Assembly (NCBI GenBank): GCA_944470555.2
Contig: OX104127.1
Location: 139,580,786-139,644,785, forward strand
Direction of reading: 5' to 3'
Length of the DNA stretch: 64,000 bases
Source: Heterobilharzia americana
Taxonomy: Eukaryota > Platyhelminthes > Trematoda > Strigeidida > Schistosomatidae
Shown: piece by piece, positions 12,786-23,884 of the stretch
Numbering within the stretch: the first letter of the stretch is position 1
Layout of the letters: each line of letters begins with the position of its first letter
Notes under the pieces: generated by a model
The model's input: only the letters and a program-made list of their open reading frames with translations
Database searches by the model: none
Told to the model about the DNA's origin: nothing
Program-made: the position numbers and the translations under genes

Positions 12786-13124
12786 ATAGCTTTGCTTCTA
12801 ACACAGTAAACTGCAACCTAAATATATGTGTGCACTATCCGTAGACTGACCATATGACTGTTGTCTATTTTCATATTTCTTCATTCTTATTGGCAATAAC
12901 TTATGTTCTGCGTAGAAATTTCTGCCGTTTGAACTCATTTCACTCACAATTTTCTCATTCCTCTCCTGACTTTTTAGCGCTGTTGTCATTATTATTTCTC
13001 TACTATTGTTCTCACTTTGATTGGTCACTGCAGAATAATCAGTTTCCCATTGTCTCTTCCTAACTGCCAGCAGGATTCTATCACTCATTTCGCGATGTCA
13101 CCACCTAGCTAGAAGACTCACCAT

Positions 13125-13325
13125 CACGACAGGATAGAGGCAACTGGCACCTTAGTTGTAACCTCACTGACTGCGGCACTGGATGACGCGGGTTTGAACC
13201 TCATGATGGACATCAGTTCCCTTGATGTTCCGGATATGCCTTGTTAAAGAATCCCAACGAGCAGGAAACATAGACCGACCAAAGCTTCCTGCTAACTGCT
13301 TCCAACCAATCAATATCCACTGTTC
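13125..13325 (+). mobile_element. SINE family B copy
   Basis: Plus-strand head GCGGCACTGGATGACGCGGGTTTGAACCTC (box B-like), then CATCAGTTCCCTTGATG, ATGCCTTGTTAAAGAATCCC and CTTCCTGCTAACTGCTTCCAACC. Same order as the copies at 21.5, 21.9, 48 and 62 kb. The hammerhead block is badly decayed (TTAAAGA for CTGANGA). Confidence 0.65.
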
Positions 13326-14325
13326 TTACTTTTTTCACTTACCTACCTGTTGGAATACGGTGTCAAATTTTGAAGTTACAAATAACTGTACAAGATCGTA
13401 AGTTACTTTCCATGTCAACGGAAAAAATGAGTTCAAATTCAAGTCTTCCGGATCTCTAAAATATTCGGGTTTAATTCTTGGCTATACAGTAAATCAGCCG
13501 TATGAATACGTAACTCAGAAAGAGCTGAACAGACACTTGAATTCGCTTAAAAACTAACTATGTAACAAACAAATTATCATTGACTAGAATTGTCTTATAG
13601 TAACCAGTCTTCGAAATCCCCGTAATATGTTCCTGTATGAATTCATATGAAGAGTTCAAAACAGAACTGACTTACCATGAACAAGCGAAAAATAGCCAAA
13701 TTTCGTCCTTCGAAAGCTTAAAGTACCCGATGTAACGACTGAAATCCAAGTATTTCGGTTTAAAAGCAGGAAACAATTTAACGGAACTAAACTAACGCAA
13801 TCCAAACAAGTTACTGCTTTCTATTGTATAACTTTTCGAACTTCCTTGAGTCAAACACATTCAAAGAACATCTTTCAACAATATCAAAACACGATCTGAC
13901 GTGACAGATTTATGGTGAATCTGTGGTTCTATTAAACAACAACAAGTTATATCAAAAAATTACAAAAGTACCTCAGCAATGCCGATGGGCACTATACAGT
14001 CCAAAAATTTCTCTAGCATGGAATACGTACTATACAGCCAAAAATTGACTGACCAAATACAATTGTTAAATACCTGAGAAGTGATAAAAATATTCTCAAC
14101 AAAATAGGATCAAAACTCTACCTAAAAGAATCAGTCAATCAGTAAACGTTCCCAGTAGACAGTCAAAAGACAAACAGTCAGTTCGCAGAGTAACCTTAAA
14201 TTGAGCCAAAACAAAATGTTGGGAACAGTAAAACAACGCCATGTTGTCAACAGTCTAGCATCATACAATAGGCAAGTGAAGCATTCATGATAAGTCTCAA
14301 TCAAAACAAAGACAAATAATTAGTA

Positions 14326-14438
14326 TTGAGTAAAAGAAGACGGACAAATGACAAAGTAATGTTACATCGGTTAAGGTTAAATGATAATATGCATAATGAG
14401 GATGAAAATATTCAAATAAATATTAATAATGTCGAATA
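14326..14438 (+). CDS. Possible isolated exon, unplaced
   Basis: An open frame LSKRRRTNDKVML... rich in Asn, Asp, Glu and Arg ends at ATACA|GTGAGT, a very good donor near 14441. The codon mix looks more like the real exons here than like repeat DNA. The preceding AG (ATAATTAG) lacks a good pyrimidine tract and I could not fit it between exons A and B. It could be a first exon of another transcript, or chance. Confidence 0.2.
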
Positions 14439-15084
14439 CAGTGAGTGTTCAGGAGGGATTTTCAAATCATTTATTCCATTACACCAGAGACTATTCAAAA
14501 CTATTTTTTACCATCCGATAGAATAGTTAACATAACTTACAAGAGATAACTTATTATTTCTTAGTTTATCCTTCTCAAGTACTTCAGACATCATTTTTTT
14601 TCCTGCATCTGTCAATCATATTTTAATTTACTACAAGTGAATAATTATTTATTACTGAATAACAGGTGAAAAGGGAGGCTGTGTTAGAAAAAGAGATACA
14701 TATTTATTGCTGTTTCATCCTGATTAAGGTGCTGATGTTTTCCACTTACCCCTTGGGAACAAAACTTTCAAACTGTATTCTACCATGTGAATTGATTTAA
14801 TCATCAAAGTTGTAAGACAAGATTGATCTAAAAATGCAACTAAACCGAAGGATAAAATTTCACTCATTCTGAGATGAATAAAGAATAAATAGATCAATGT
14901 CACTAAAAAGCTCCAACATCTCCAACGATTTGCATCCATTGAAGTTTTTCCATTGTTAATGCTTTCATTGCCTAATGAACTATCGCATGATATCGTTTCA
15001 TTCTTGAATATACTACTAACTACTGAACATCACTGCATAAGCTGGTAAACTTGTGCCTACTTCAGATGAACATAAATATAAATG

Positions 15085-15480
15085 TTTTGTTGGTGTACTT
15101 GTAATTCACCGTTGTTTTGCTGGGTCGGATTGTTCGACCTCTGTTGGCATATGGACTCCGGTGCAGATGCTTCGATACTGCCTGAATATTTATTACGGTA
15201 ATTTACTTGGTTGTGGGCAGCAGAAGAATCCAGGAAGCGCGTTTCGTACAGCAACAAAAAGTTATAACTTATACCCGTTGTACAAGAGCTGGCTATCGTG
15301 TCCAAGTGCCCTAGTGGATAAAGCTGTGGTGTTTGAAGCGATGGGTACGAGGCTTGAGTCTCAGTAGGAACGACATCGCTCACTAGGGTGCAGGTACATC
15401 CAATTGACGAGTCGCAAACAGGACAAAACGCGCGTCCTGGATTCTTCTGCTACCCACAACCAAGTAAATAAATATAAATG
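15085..15480 (+). mobile_element. SMalpha-like inverted pair with hammerhead motif
   Basis: Left half (15085-15250) is a minus-strand tail ending at a ribozyme 3' flank whose complement reads GGATTCTTCTGCTGCCCAC. Right half is a plus-strand copy: GTGCCCTAGTGGATAAAGCTGTGGTG, TTGAGTCTCAG, GTACATCCAATTGACGAGTC, then GGACAAAACGCGCGTCCTGGATTCTTCTGCTACCCAC. Both halves share the unusual CTTCTGCTRCCCAC and CAAGTAAAT, so they are likely one duplicated unit. The core differs from consensus at two catalytic places (TTGACGA; AAAA for GAAA). Confidence 0.8.
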
Positions 15481-15669
15481 TTGAGTTTTAAATAGTGATT
15501 TCGATGAGAAAGAGAATTTCTTCTCTAGACCATCTAATCTTTTCTTGATGACATGGTAGTCATTTCTCATTGTCTCAATTAATACTTCTCAATTTAAATT
15601 AATAGTTTCAACCCCTCTTTACCTCTTTGCGAAAAATACTACTGATGGACAACTTGAGTAGCTTAAAAC

Positions 15670-15773
15670 CACTCAGACTGATCTATAGGATTTCATCAAC
15701 CAGATTAGAGTGATTAGAGAGTCGTTAGATCACTCTGATTCGGTTGATGAAATACTAGATATCAGTCTGAGTA
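15670..15773. repeat. Imperfect hairpin, about 45-base arms
   Basis: The arm at 15670-15714 (ACTCAGACTGAT...ATTTCATCAACC...AGAGTGAT) is complementary to 15729-15773 with a few mismatches, leaving a 14-base loop. It has no protein or Pol III signals and no second copy was noticed. It could be a small foldback (MITE-like) or a pre-miRNA-like hairpin. Confidence 0.7.
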
Positions 15774-16789
15774 GATTCTGATTAATCAAGTTGTTCAGTA
15801 ACAGTATCTCTTGTTAGTTCATGATATTTTTGTGTCAGAGATTATACCTTATGGTTTTAGCTGATTGGTTTCCAGAGGAAACCCTGTTGACAGCATAGTT
15901 GAGATGGTAGTTGAAAAACTACTGTAAGAAATGTCAGCTTGAATCAGACAATGTGTAAATCATTTGCAAATTGATCATTCTATCTTTACATTTTACTTAG
16001 TGATAAATATAATAATAAGTTACATTCAGTTTTCACTAAATATTCACTCAATTTGTTAGCTATTACCGATAGGTGTGAATAGGATATATGCGAAAAATAG
16101 AATGACCAATCACATATCTAAAGATAGGGTAACATCAATTATTTTGTTTGAAAAAGAAAGAATGTAGGGCATACTCATAAGTATACATCTACAAGAAGGT
16201 ATTGTTGTGCAAACACATAGATGTACATTTGCAATGGAACAGAAAATCATACCAAAGGATAGAACTCTAAAATCTTCTATAACTAGTTTCATCATCAAGT
16301 TTCTTTATTCGAAATTCAGTCATCAAAAAATAGTAAAGTCATATTGATGATCATAATGATAATTCACGATAGGATAAAGTAGGATTCGGCTTTAGATCAT
16401 ACTAACTTTTGATGTGCATAACCTAACAGCATTGGTCTGTATCTATGTTTGTGTACACGTAGACTAACTGTAGTATTTCTGTTTAAAAGTATCAATTATA
16501 TTCAGTAATTTCTTTTCCTCAGTCAATAGAATAAAAATATGCCTGATTGATTTTAGCAACCCTAACAAGAATACTCTAGGTTAATTTGTGAAAATTAATC
16601 ATGAAATTCATTGCTTTGATTACCAACATTTGGAGGGAATTTTGAGTAGTTACAATGCTAGTTTTTTTCGAATATAGAATGTTTCAGTATACTACTTTTA
16701 TATATAACTGCACAGTGTATTTAGTGTTCAGTTGTTTAAGGTATTTGTCTAATCTTAAATTTCGAACACTTCAGAAAGTTGAAATAGCC

Positions 16790-16925
16790 AGCCGCCTTCA
16801 CAGATTTTGACAAAACAATACGACACTGAATTTTGTCTGAAATATCTGGTGTTTTTATGCTATACATTTTGAAGAATCTTGTCACAAGCTTACTTGTTAT
16901 GAAATATAACAAAGGATAGGTGGGT
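16790..16925 (+). mobile_element. Solo type-2 PLE terminal fragment
   Basis: GCTATACATTTTGAAGAATC followed by TTACTTGTTATGAAATATAAC parallels the terminal repeat at 18045-18110 (GCTATACATTTCGAACAATC, TTACTTGTTAAGGCATTATA). No coding part is attached. Confidence 0.45.
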
Positions 16926-17044
16926 TTAGAAAATAACTTATCTGATTAAAAGGGTCGAATTTTTAGTTTCAAGATGAATTCGTAGACAGATATTAAAGCT
17001 GAGTTAAAAAGGGAAGTTTAATGTGACAACAAACTGGTATTGAA

Positions 17045-17765
17045 TGCATAAATTATATTATATTATTATTATTTGTCCCTTGGGTTCTTAGTGGGACATA
17101 GGGCTTCAGTTTCACGTCGCCATTTCACTGTCTTCTCTGCACTCTTTTCAACCTGGCTCCACCACTGCCCACAAGTTTTCATTTCTTCTTACCATACCCT
17201 CCATGTCACCCTCGTCTCGGACGCCCAACTCGTCATTTCCCATTCGGGTTCTCTCGATAGCCTGGCCTGTCGCGTGATATGCCCGAATGGTCTTTTCAGT
17301 GTATGCCCAATCCACCTCCACTTTCTTCTGAATGTTTGTTGGGTGATAGGTTCTTTGTTGGTTCGTTACCAGCAGTTCTTTGTTGCTTATTCTTTCTGGC
17401 CATCTGATCTTCAGTATCCAGCGTAGACGGTAGCTGTTGATGAATTTCTGTGGTTTGTCGGAAATGTTTTACGTGACGCTCCAAGTTTCTGGACCATACA
17501 GAAGCACTGATTTGACGTTGGTGTTGAAAATCTGGATGTTGTTTTTTGTGCTGAGTACAGTAGATCTCCACACTGATTTCAGATTAATGAAGGCCTGTCT
17601 TGCTGTCTTTCCGATCCTGTCTTTGACGTCCTCATCGCTGCCGCTACCTGTAGTTGAAACGATGCTGCCTAGGTAGGTGAAAGAGCATACTTTCTTTACG
17701 TTTCTTTCGTTAATGATGATTAGTGCTTGTTGTTGTTGGTTGGGTATCTTCATCACCTCTGTCCT
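17045..17765 (-). pseudogene. RTE-clade (SR2-like) non-LTR retrotransposon 3' end
   Basis: Minus-strand frames 17756-17469 and 17571-17296 are consecutive parts of one reverse transcriptase C-terminus split by a frameshift. The first has VCSFTYLGSIVSTTG, then DVKDRIGKTARQAFINLKSVW and FNTNVKSVLLYGPETW, the classic tail of RTE-like polyproteins. The second continues toward the element end. The 3' end (complement near 17060-17110) reads GAAGCCCTATGTCCCAC and runs into ATT/AAT repeats, as is usual for RTE elements. 5'-truncated and frameshifted, hence inactive. Confidence 0.8.
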
Positions 17766-17981
17766 GTCTTAATTTCCTCTTCTGTCAACTTGTTGGTTTT
17801 TGACTATAGATCTACTAGTTTGTGCGACATTAGACATGAATCACCATCGACGAAATCAAAATCTTATAAGGTCTTTTCATCGATCCAGCCAGCGCATGCC
17901 CCTCTTTTGGCTTCTCACGGTTTGCTGCATGAAAGAGGTCTAGAAGTTCAACAAACCAAAGTATATGCTCTCAATAAGCTA

Positions 17982-19067
17982 TGTAAATAAATTTGGATAA
18001 TGTAATTAGAAGACGTAGATCATCTGAAAAATGTGATGTATTAGCGCTATACATTTCGAACAATCTGATCACACATTTACTTGTTAAGGCATTATATATG
18101 AAAACTGGAGGTGGGGAAGGACACATATGACATAAAGGAATTCAATAATAAGAAAGATAATGAGAGGAATAAAAGATAAGACTTGAAGACAATCTTGGTA
18201 ATACGATAAAATAAGCATTACCAAAGTAGGCTTAATGTAAGGACAAACTGTTTTTGCACACACAATGGGGGGTTAAATTTATTTATGGCTAGCACCTCAA
18301 CAACGCCAACAAAAAGTATACGCCCCTGACAGTTTCTGTACAAAATCGTAAAGCCTGTTTTGATATCAGTCCTGTGACTCTTATCAATGATATGTTTCGC
18401 AATGGATGATGATGGTTGTCTGCCATCTGCGCTTATGAATGTTTTTGAATCCAGCTGCTTTCGTAGCCATTTCGGAACACGTTCCCCTACCCTCAAGTGC
18501 ATATCACGATTAGTCCTCCCTATGTATGTTTGTCCACACACATTTATAAATTTATAAACGCAGTAGAATGTGACGCAATCGTTTATACAACGTTGAGGTC
18601 TGTGTTGCAGCAGGTGTTTGGTCTTCTCAACTATGATAAGCTTAGCTGCATAGTACGTTTTGCTAACAGCAGATCTTAACCTTCGTTTTAATATTATGTT
18701 GTTAGATTCTCCTCTGTATGGTAACGCGATGTAAACGGATTTCTTCGAAACAGAGTAGAAATCAGGTTTGAATCCTTGCTGATTTTTGCAGTGGTTTATG
18801 AACTTCAATGGACATCCATTTCCCACATATGTTTCAGTTAGTATTTTGATATCATCATCCATTGAGCCCTCCGTACAAATACGCTGGATCCTTTTATTAT
18901 CGAATTCCTTTATGTCATATTTATCCTTCCCCCACTTCCAGTTTTCATATATAACGCCTTAACATATAAATGTGTGATCAGATTGTTTGAAATGTATGGC
19001 GCTAATACATCACATTTTTCAGATAATCTGCTTCTTCTAATTGCATTATCCTGTGTAAATAAGTTTG
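17982..19067. mobile_element. Type-2 PLE as inverted unit with 14-bp target duplication
   Basis: The arms (17996-18152 and 18889-19050) are inverted copies of the type-2 terminal repeat, with only scattered mismatches. They enclose a minus-strand GIY-YIG fragment. The flanks are TGTAAATAAATTTG (17982-17995) and TGTAAATAAGTTTG (19054-19067), direct repeats with one mismatch, which indicates one integration of the whole fold-back unit. Confidence 0.8.
18218..18862 (-). CDS. Type-2 PLE C-terminal GIY-YIG endonuclease fragment
   Basis: A 214-codon open frame. Residues 1-95 are the linker after the reverse transcriptase (SVSKKSVYIALPYRGES, KRRLRSAVSKTYYAAKL). CINDC lies at about 92-96, YCVYKFINVCG at 100-110 and YIGRT at 113-117, with the Arg-rich helix NRDMHLRVGERVPKWL after it. 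The end (LAINKFNPPLCVQKQF) matches other PLE C-termini. In full-length PLEs this nuclease nicks the target DNA to prime reverse transcription. The reverse transcriptase is absent, so this copy could at most supply a nuclease fragment. Confidence 0.75.
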   Translation of the reverse strand: MDDDIKILTETYVGNGCPLKFINHCKNQQGFKPDFYSVSKKSVYIALPYRGESNNIILKRRLRSAVSKTYYAAKLIIVEKTKHLLQHRPQRCINDCVTFYCVYKFINVCGQTYIGRTNRDMHLRVGERVPKWLRKQLDSKTFISADGRQPSSSIAKHIIDKSHRTDIKTGFTILYRNCQGRILFVGVVEVLAINKFNPPLCVQKQFVLTLSLLW

Positions 19068-19439
19068 AGGGGTATATGTAAATCTTACTTGTTACCCATT
19101 TCAGTTGTAGAGGAAGCTGGATATTTGTCGCCTAGCTCAGTGAGATCATTCGATTTAATTTTTCGTCGTAGTCACTTCGGTGGGTAAGTGTCAAATTAGA
19201 AAATACCCTATGTTAAGTTACTTGTTGCTTCTGGTCTACACACAGATTAATGAAATCAAAAGAACTTAAGAGAACACGAAGTCTAGTATAATATAGGAGC
19301 TATCAGGTTATCATTAATTTTGACTACTGAGCTTGGTCAACTGTCTGCCAACCATGCCAGCGGTAAGTGCTGAAACGCCTTGGTGCTACTGTCTAACATT
19401 GGCAGGAGGAGGGTTTATGTGAATGTCTAATTCTCAGTG

Positions 19440-19650
19440 TTTAGAACCAACAGAAGTCAACCACTTAGCAAAGTGATACAACATTGAGTTCCACCATATT
19501 TTTTAAGCTGGGTGTTTGAAGTTACGCAAGTTCGAACCCCAGGGTGAACACCGGTTCCCTCATCATTTCAGATACGCTTTGCTGATGAGCGCCAGAAAGA
19601 ACAAAAACTAGTCAAAAATAGGACGTTCAGTTGATTGAATTCTAATATTT
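19440..19650 (+). mobile_element. SINE family B copy with exact hammerhead core
   Basis: Plus-strand AAGTTCGAACCCCAGG (box B), GGTTCCCTCATCATTTCAGATACGC, then CTGATGA at 19582-19588, preceded by GCTTTG and followed by GCGCC. GAAA is replaced by CAAAAAC, and the GTC triplet (CTAGTC) is kept. It is joined to SMalpha-like material on its right. Confidence 0.65.
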
Positions 19651-19664
19651 GACGCAGACATGAG

Positions 19665-19910
19665 AACTATCGTAAAGGAGTGCACTTTTCGTCGTACTTG
19701 GGACTAGTCGGCTGGATGTACCTGTTCCCCCCAGTTTATACCATGGTTTCTATTAGCATGCGAACCGGGACGCTTTGGCCTCTGAAGTAGCTGTTTGTGG
19801 GTTTGAGTCTTAGTGGAAACAATATCACCCACTGGGAGGCAGGTACATACCAATGACGAGTCTCTAAAAGGAGAAAACACACATCCTGGATTCCACTACT
19901 AGCTAATGTC
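19665..19910 (+). mobile_element. SMalpha-like composite, opposed ribozyme blocks
   Basis: The minus-strand block at about 19675-19735 (its complement has GGTACATCCAGCCGACTAGTCCC and ACGAAAAGTG) faces a plus-strand copy with GGGTTTGAGTCTTAG, CAGGTACATACCAATGACGAGTC, GGAGAAAACACACATCCTGGATTCCACTACTAGC. In the plus copy GACGAG, GAAAA and TCCTGG survive, but C3 of the core is A. Confidence 0.75.
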
Positions 19911-20168
19911 TATCCTATTCGTAGTCAAGTTTCCTAGTAGAGAAATTTGCTGAACTTTAGTATTTATTTTGATACCTTATCACTAACTTCTACCTAAATT
20001 TTAATTTCTAAATAGAATATAGAAAAAATGCATCGTAATACATACACGAAGATGTAAAACTCGGTTTACATGCAATAAACTTAAAAGGCTGACCGATTAA
20101 CTTATTATTTATGAATCACTTGCCTTTTTGTTTCTCTTTTTTGCTTCACTTTTAAATATTCTCTATAG

Positions 20169-20232
20169 ACGTCAAAAAGAAATATCGTGTAAACTTGAAG
20201 AGAGGCATAGAAGTGAAATATTAGAATCTCAG
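20169..20232 (+). CDS. Exon B of the coiled-coil protein gene
   Basis: Acceptor TATTCTCTATAG ends at 20168; donor CAG|GTAATG starts at 20233. The first base completes the codon left open by exon A; then 21 codons follow (RQKEISCKLEERHRSEILES and Q), a highly charged helix. It ends on a codon boundary, matching exon C. The 64-base size is typical of micro-exons in flukes. Support comes from the frame and phase match with both neighbours. Confidence 0.65.
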
Positions 20233-21509
20233 GTAATGTAATATTAATTTGTTGAATTTTTTCATATCTAGATTTACGAGGAGTGTAGACTTATTGTTCA
20301 CTCGTATTATGTCATACAGTTTTAGTTTTTCTAATATTTGTTATAAAAGATATGGTTGTTGATTTTTCTCACTTATTCAGATACTCATTTCAATAGTTTT
20401 GTATGTATCTACCAATGTGAACAAAATAGGAAATATCAACAGTAATGTAAACGATAAGGGCATGATTAATGTGTTCATCTTAACAAATCAGCTACTAGAC
20501 CAATACGGTCTAACATTTCATTGAAATCGAAGTTCACTCAGTAGCTACGTACACATTTGTACCGTAGACAATGAGTCGTTGTGTGAAAGTTAATGACACT
20601 AAGTGGCTGGTCAAATCTCAGTAGAACTCATGATGTACTGGTTTGTAGTTGAAAGCTTAGATCAATCAGTCACAGCTGCACATTTCGTGAAAATGGTACT
20701 TCTTGACTGAAGGGGATTGAAATCAATGTTACACATTGTAATAGTGTCAAATTTTGAAATGGAACATAAAGTTTTTAAGTGACTATGGTCTGTTACACGT
20801 ACTGCGACGTGAAGACAAGTCTGGCAAAAAAACAACGACGTCGCCGGTTGTCCGCTTTAAATAATGATGTACCAGTTATTTAGGGGGAAGAAGTGAACCA
20901 TGTAAGTTCCACTGGATTCCAGTTCTATTACCAATTTCTCCAATGGATCATACTTCAAACGCTAAACACCTGTAATTTTGACTAACTTGAAAAATAAACA
21001 CACTCCGGGAGCATTGAATATAGAGTTGAAAGTTCTTCTCTCCATGTAAGCTGTTCTCTTTAGATTTGTCAATATGCAACATACACCGCCCCCACCGTTT
21101 ACAGTCCAGTAGCCTGAACCACTTGACATAATACCTTCTTTTTTTTCCAAGGTGAAAATGATGTTTTTGTCAATATACGTTTAACATGACTTCGAAAACA
21201 TTAATATTTTGGTGACTGTCGAAAACAATGCATACAGTTACTCTTGTTAAAGCTGTTTCTTTTTTATCCTTCAATTATGTTTGCAAATCATGTGATGTTC
21301 TCTTGAAGCCTTTTAAAGTATTTTCTGCTCAGTGTTTTACAAGTGTATAATTAAAATCAAATAAAAACACCATAGTGAATGGTAATAGGCACTTAAAAAG
21401 AGAATAATGCATCCTAATTCCATAACTTTAATAGTCAGTATGAACTACAAATACTGGCACTGGTTAGGTGAACCCTCAAAGCGAAATATGGACATGTTTT
21501 TCTGTATGC

Positions 21510-21800
21510 TAGTTGGTTGGAGGCTATCGGCAGGAAGCCTTGGACCAAATCTTTGAGCTTATCGGCACTCATCAGCAAGGTTTATCTGCTACCCAAATGT
21601 AACTCATGTCCCACCTAAGATTCGAACCCGCGTCACCTAGTGTTGCAATCAACGAGGTTACCATTGGGTTGTTCGAGCCGCGACTGACCTCCTTTAGGAC
21701 TAGATCACATACATTGATTGGTCATTGGCAAGCAACCGATCTCATGCCGTCCAGTCCTGAGTACTGGCCGAATTCTTTCGATCATTTTGCAATGTGGCCA
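21510..21800 (-). mobile_element. SINE family B copy
   Basis: Minus strand: CTCGAACAACCCAATGGTAACCTCG head, GGGTTCGAATCTTAGG (box B), then CCTTGCTGATGAGTGCC with an exact CTGATGA, and GGTCCAAGGCTTCCTGCC. The stem II and GAAA region is altered (AAGATTTGGTCC). Confidence 0.7.
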
Positions 21801-21829
21801 CCAAACTAAGTGGTTTACTATCGCCACCG

Positions 21830-22130
21830 CAGCCCGAATACCTCAGTGGCAACATCGCTGACTATAACACTAGGTGACGTGAATTTGAATCTCACAGGGG
21901 ACACCAGTTCCCTCGAGATTGCAGATATCTCTTGCTGATGAGTGCGGGACACAGGTCCAGGAATTCCTGCTGATCGTCTCCAACCATCTAACATCTATGG
22001 AAGTGCACGGCGATGGGAATCCTCGTAGCTTGGTGGCCACAATGTGAATGATCAACAGGATTCGGTCCGCACTCAGGACTCGACAACATGAGAATGGTCG
22101 CTGTTCGGTGATCAATCGACGTGCAGACAT
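21830..22130 (+). mobile_element. SINE family B copy, facing the preceding one
   Basis: Plus strand: CAGTGGCAACATCGCTGACTATAACACTAGGTGACG, box B-like TTTGAATCTCAC, GGACACCAGTTCCCTCGAG, then CTCTTGCTGATGAGTGC and CAGGTCCAGG. The hammerhead core CTGATGA is intact, but most of stem II and GAAA is deleted. GGCCACAATGTGAATGATC near 22031 is the inverted partner of GATCATTTTGCAATGTGGCC near 21780, so the two copies form an inverted composite. Confidence 0.7.
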
Positions 22131-22139
22131 GTCTAGTTA

Positions 22140-23880
22140 TTTGTTGTCATATTACATGCCGATAATTCCAGACAGTTTCAAAAATATTTTCTAGAATATA
22201 GTGATTATTATTATTATTCGAAATTCAATGAAAACTCTAAGTCTTACGTCTCAGACAGTAAATAATCCTCATCTTCTGTTACTTTGTGTCATAACTACGT
22301 TGTGATGATCGTTGCTCACCTCACTCTCAATTCGTAGGGCGCAAACAACATTTTAACAGTGAGCTAAGAAGTATTACTTGTGAAATACCTTTCAACATAG
22401 ATTATTAATTTAAGATTTCTAATAATATCCACGAACAAGCTGGATTTCGATAGTTCTCTTGTTCAATGGTATATTGTTCTATCATTCAGCTGCAACTGAG
22501 AGACGGGAACTACCATGAACTGGTGATTAGTGTGACTTTGGGAGAAAATACCCCAGCACCAAGCTAATACTAGAATTTCCGCTCTATGTGGCAAGTATCA
22601 CGCATCGATTCATCGTTGACTTATCTATAGGCCTTGCGAGAAAAATATGAATTCTCAGAAGACAAAAACAGATTATTGAACAGGTGACACTTATTGCACG
22701 TTGTGTTCTGTGAGATTTCTGGAAATTGAAAACTTCTTGACAAGATGAATATATCAGTAACTCCCTTTCTTGAAAAAGCTCTAGAACATTGTGTCCAAAT
22801 CCACGAAAATCTTTTCATTTGGCTGACCAAGACTAACTATCTGATCAGTATTTTACGATAGATTGGTTCAACATAGCTGAATCTGAATTCTCAGCAGCAT
22901 GCAAAATAGCTTAAATCGGTTGTTATTGATTGGATCTCATTAAGTTTTGTAAAGAAGTGGGATGTGGTCTTATTGTAACTGTAAGAAGTCTTTCAGGTGA
23001 CGTTTGGTTATAGAACATTAAGACAGAACGTTTGGATGACTAATCGTTCGATAGTTTATCAAATAAATAATATACCTCTAAGGAACTGTAATGGTTATTA
23101 AAACGGTATCATATTTTTTTAATTCATAGTTTTCCTAAGAATCTGTTGGTTTTTCACTCGCAGAAAATCACAAGTGAAAAATAACCAAGTTAAATTTGAA
23201 ACATGCAAGAAACTAGTGATCGAATCTTGACTGTTCGTCAGCAGGTGAAACAGAGATATGTACTGATACTTTGTATGGATCACCTGTCTAAGCAGAATGT
23301 CAGTCGAGCCTAAGTTCCCTAGATAACTTTCAACTCCAAAGAACAAAGGAAATAAGCATAGCAGTCAGTCTAAGTCCCACTGCTTAACTCAGCAGGTTTT
23401 CACCTGACTATTCTCATGGGTTAGCATTGCGAAAAATGTTTTTATTGGAAGTATTTTCTTAATCCAACTGTTCTGGACATTATAGAAGGCCTGCTTTTAA
23501 TGACTACTATTGAAAACAACGACTTTTATAAAATAGACGTTATTCTCTACCACTTACTGACAAAATCGCTTTTTTCATGACTTACCATCATTCCCAGATG
23601 GACGAAAAATGTATGACTAGAGTTTTCTTTCCTAGTGCTTATGGCGCTAGGGAAATACAAACTATGCAACAGAGATGGAGTGAACAGAGTAGTATGTGAA
23701 TACCCGTGGTTTAATGCCAAGAAAATAATATTTGCAAGTTACTGCTGTTGTAAGTCGTTTGGTATTTGACGACACTTGGATTCTGAGGCATAAATGTCAT
23801 CCCACAGACCAATTTTGAGGTTTACTCAGAGTTATCAAATAAGTAACGATGCCTACATCATTTATTTGTCAAACTTAATA
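22140..23880. other. Non-coding stretch, nothing recognised
   Basis: Intron DNA between exons B and C; no repeat family or credible exon seen. Confidence 0.4.
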
Positions 23881-23884
23881 AGTA

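Larger units (their letters stand above)
9613..20168 (+). other. Intron A-B (10.6 kb), repeat-filled
   Basis: GTAAGT at 9613 and AG at 20167-20168. It holds SINE-like composites (9.8, 12.3, 13.1, 15.1, 19.4-19.9 kb), an RTE 3' end, and an inverted type-2 PLE. The stretches 10000-12330 and 15780-16770 hold nothing I recognise. Confidence 0.55.

Noticed and set aside
12854..13063. Overlapping frames on both strands near 12.8-13.1 kb
   Set aside because: Neither strand shows known motifs or splice context; likely chance.
17073..17426. 117-codon plus-strand frame
   Set aside because: Complement of the RTE 3' end; the minus strand carries the recognisable protein.
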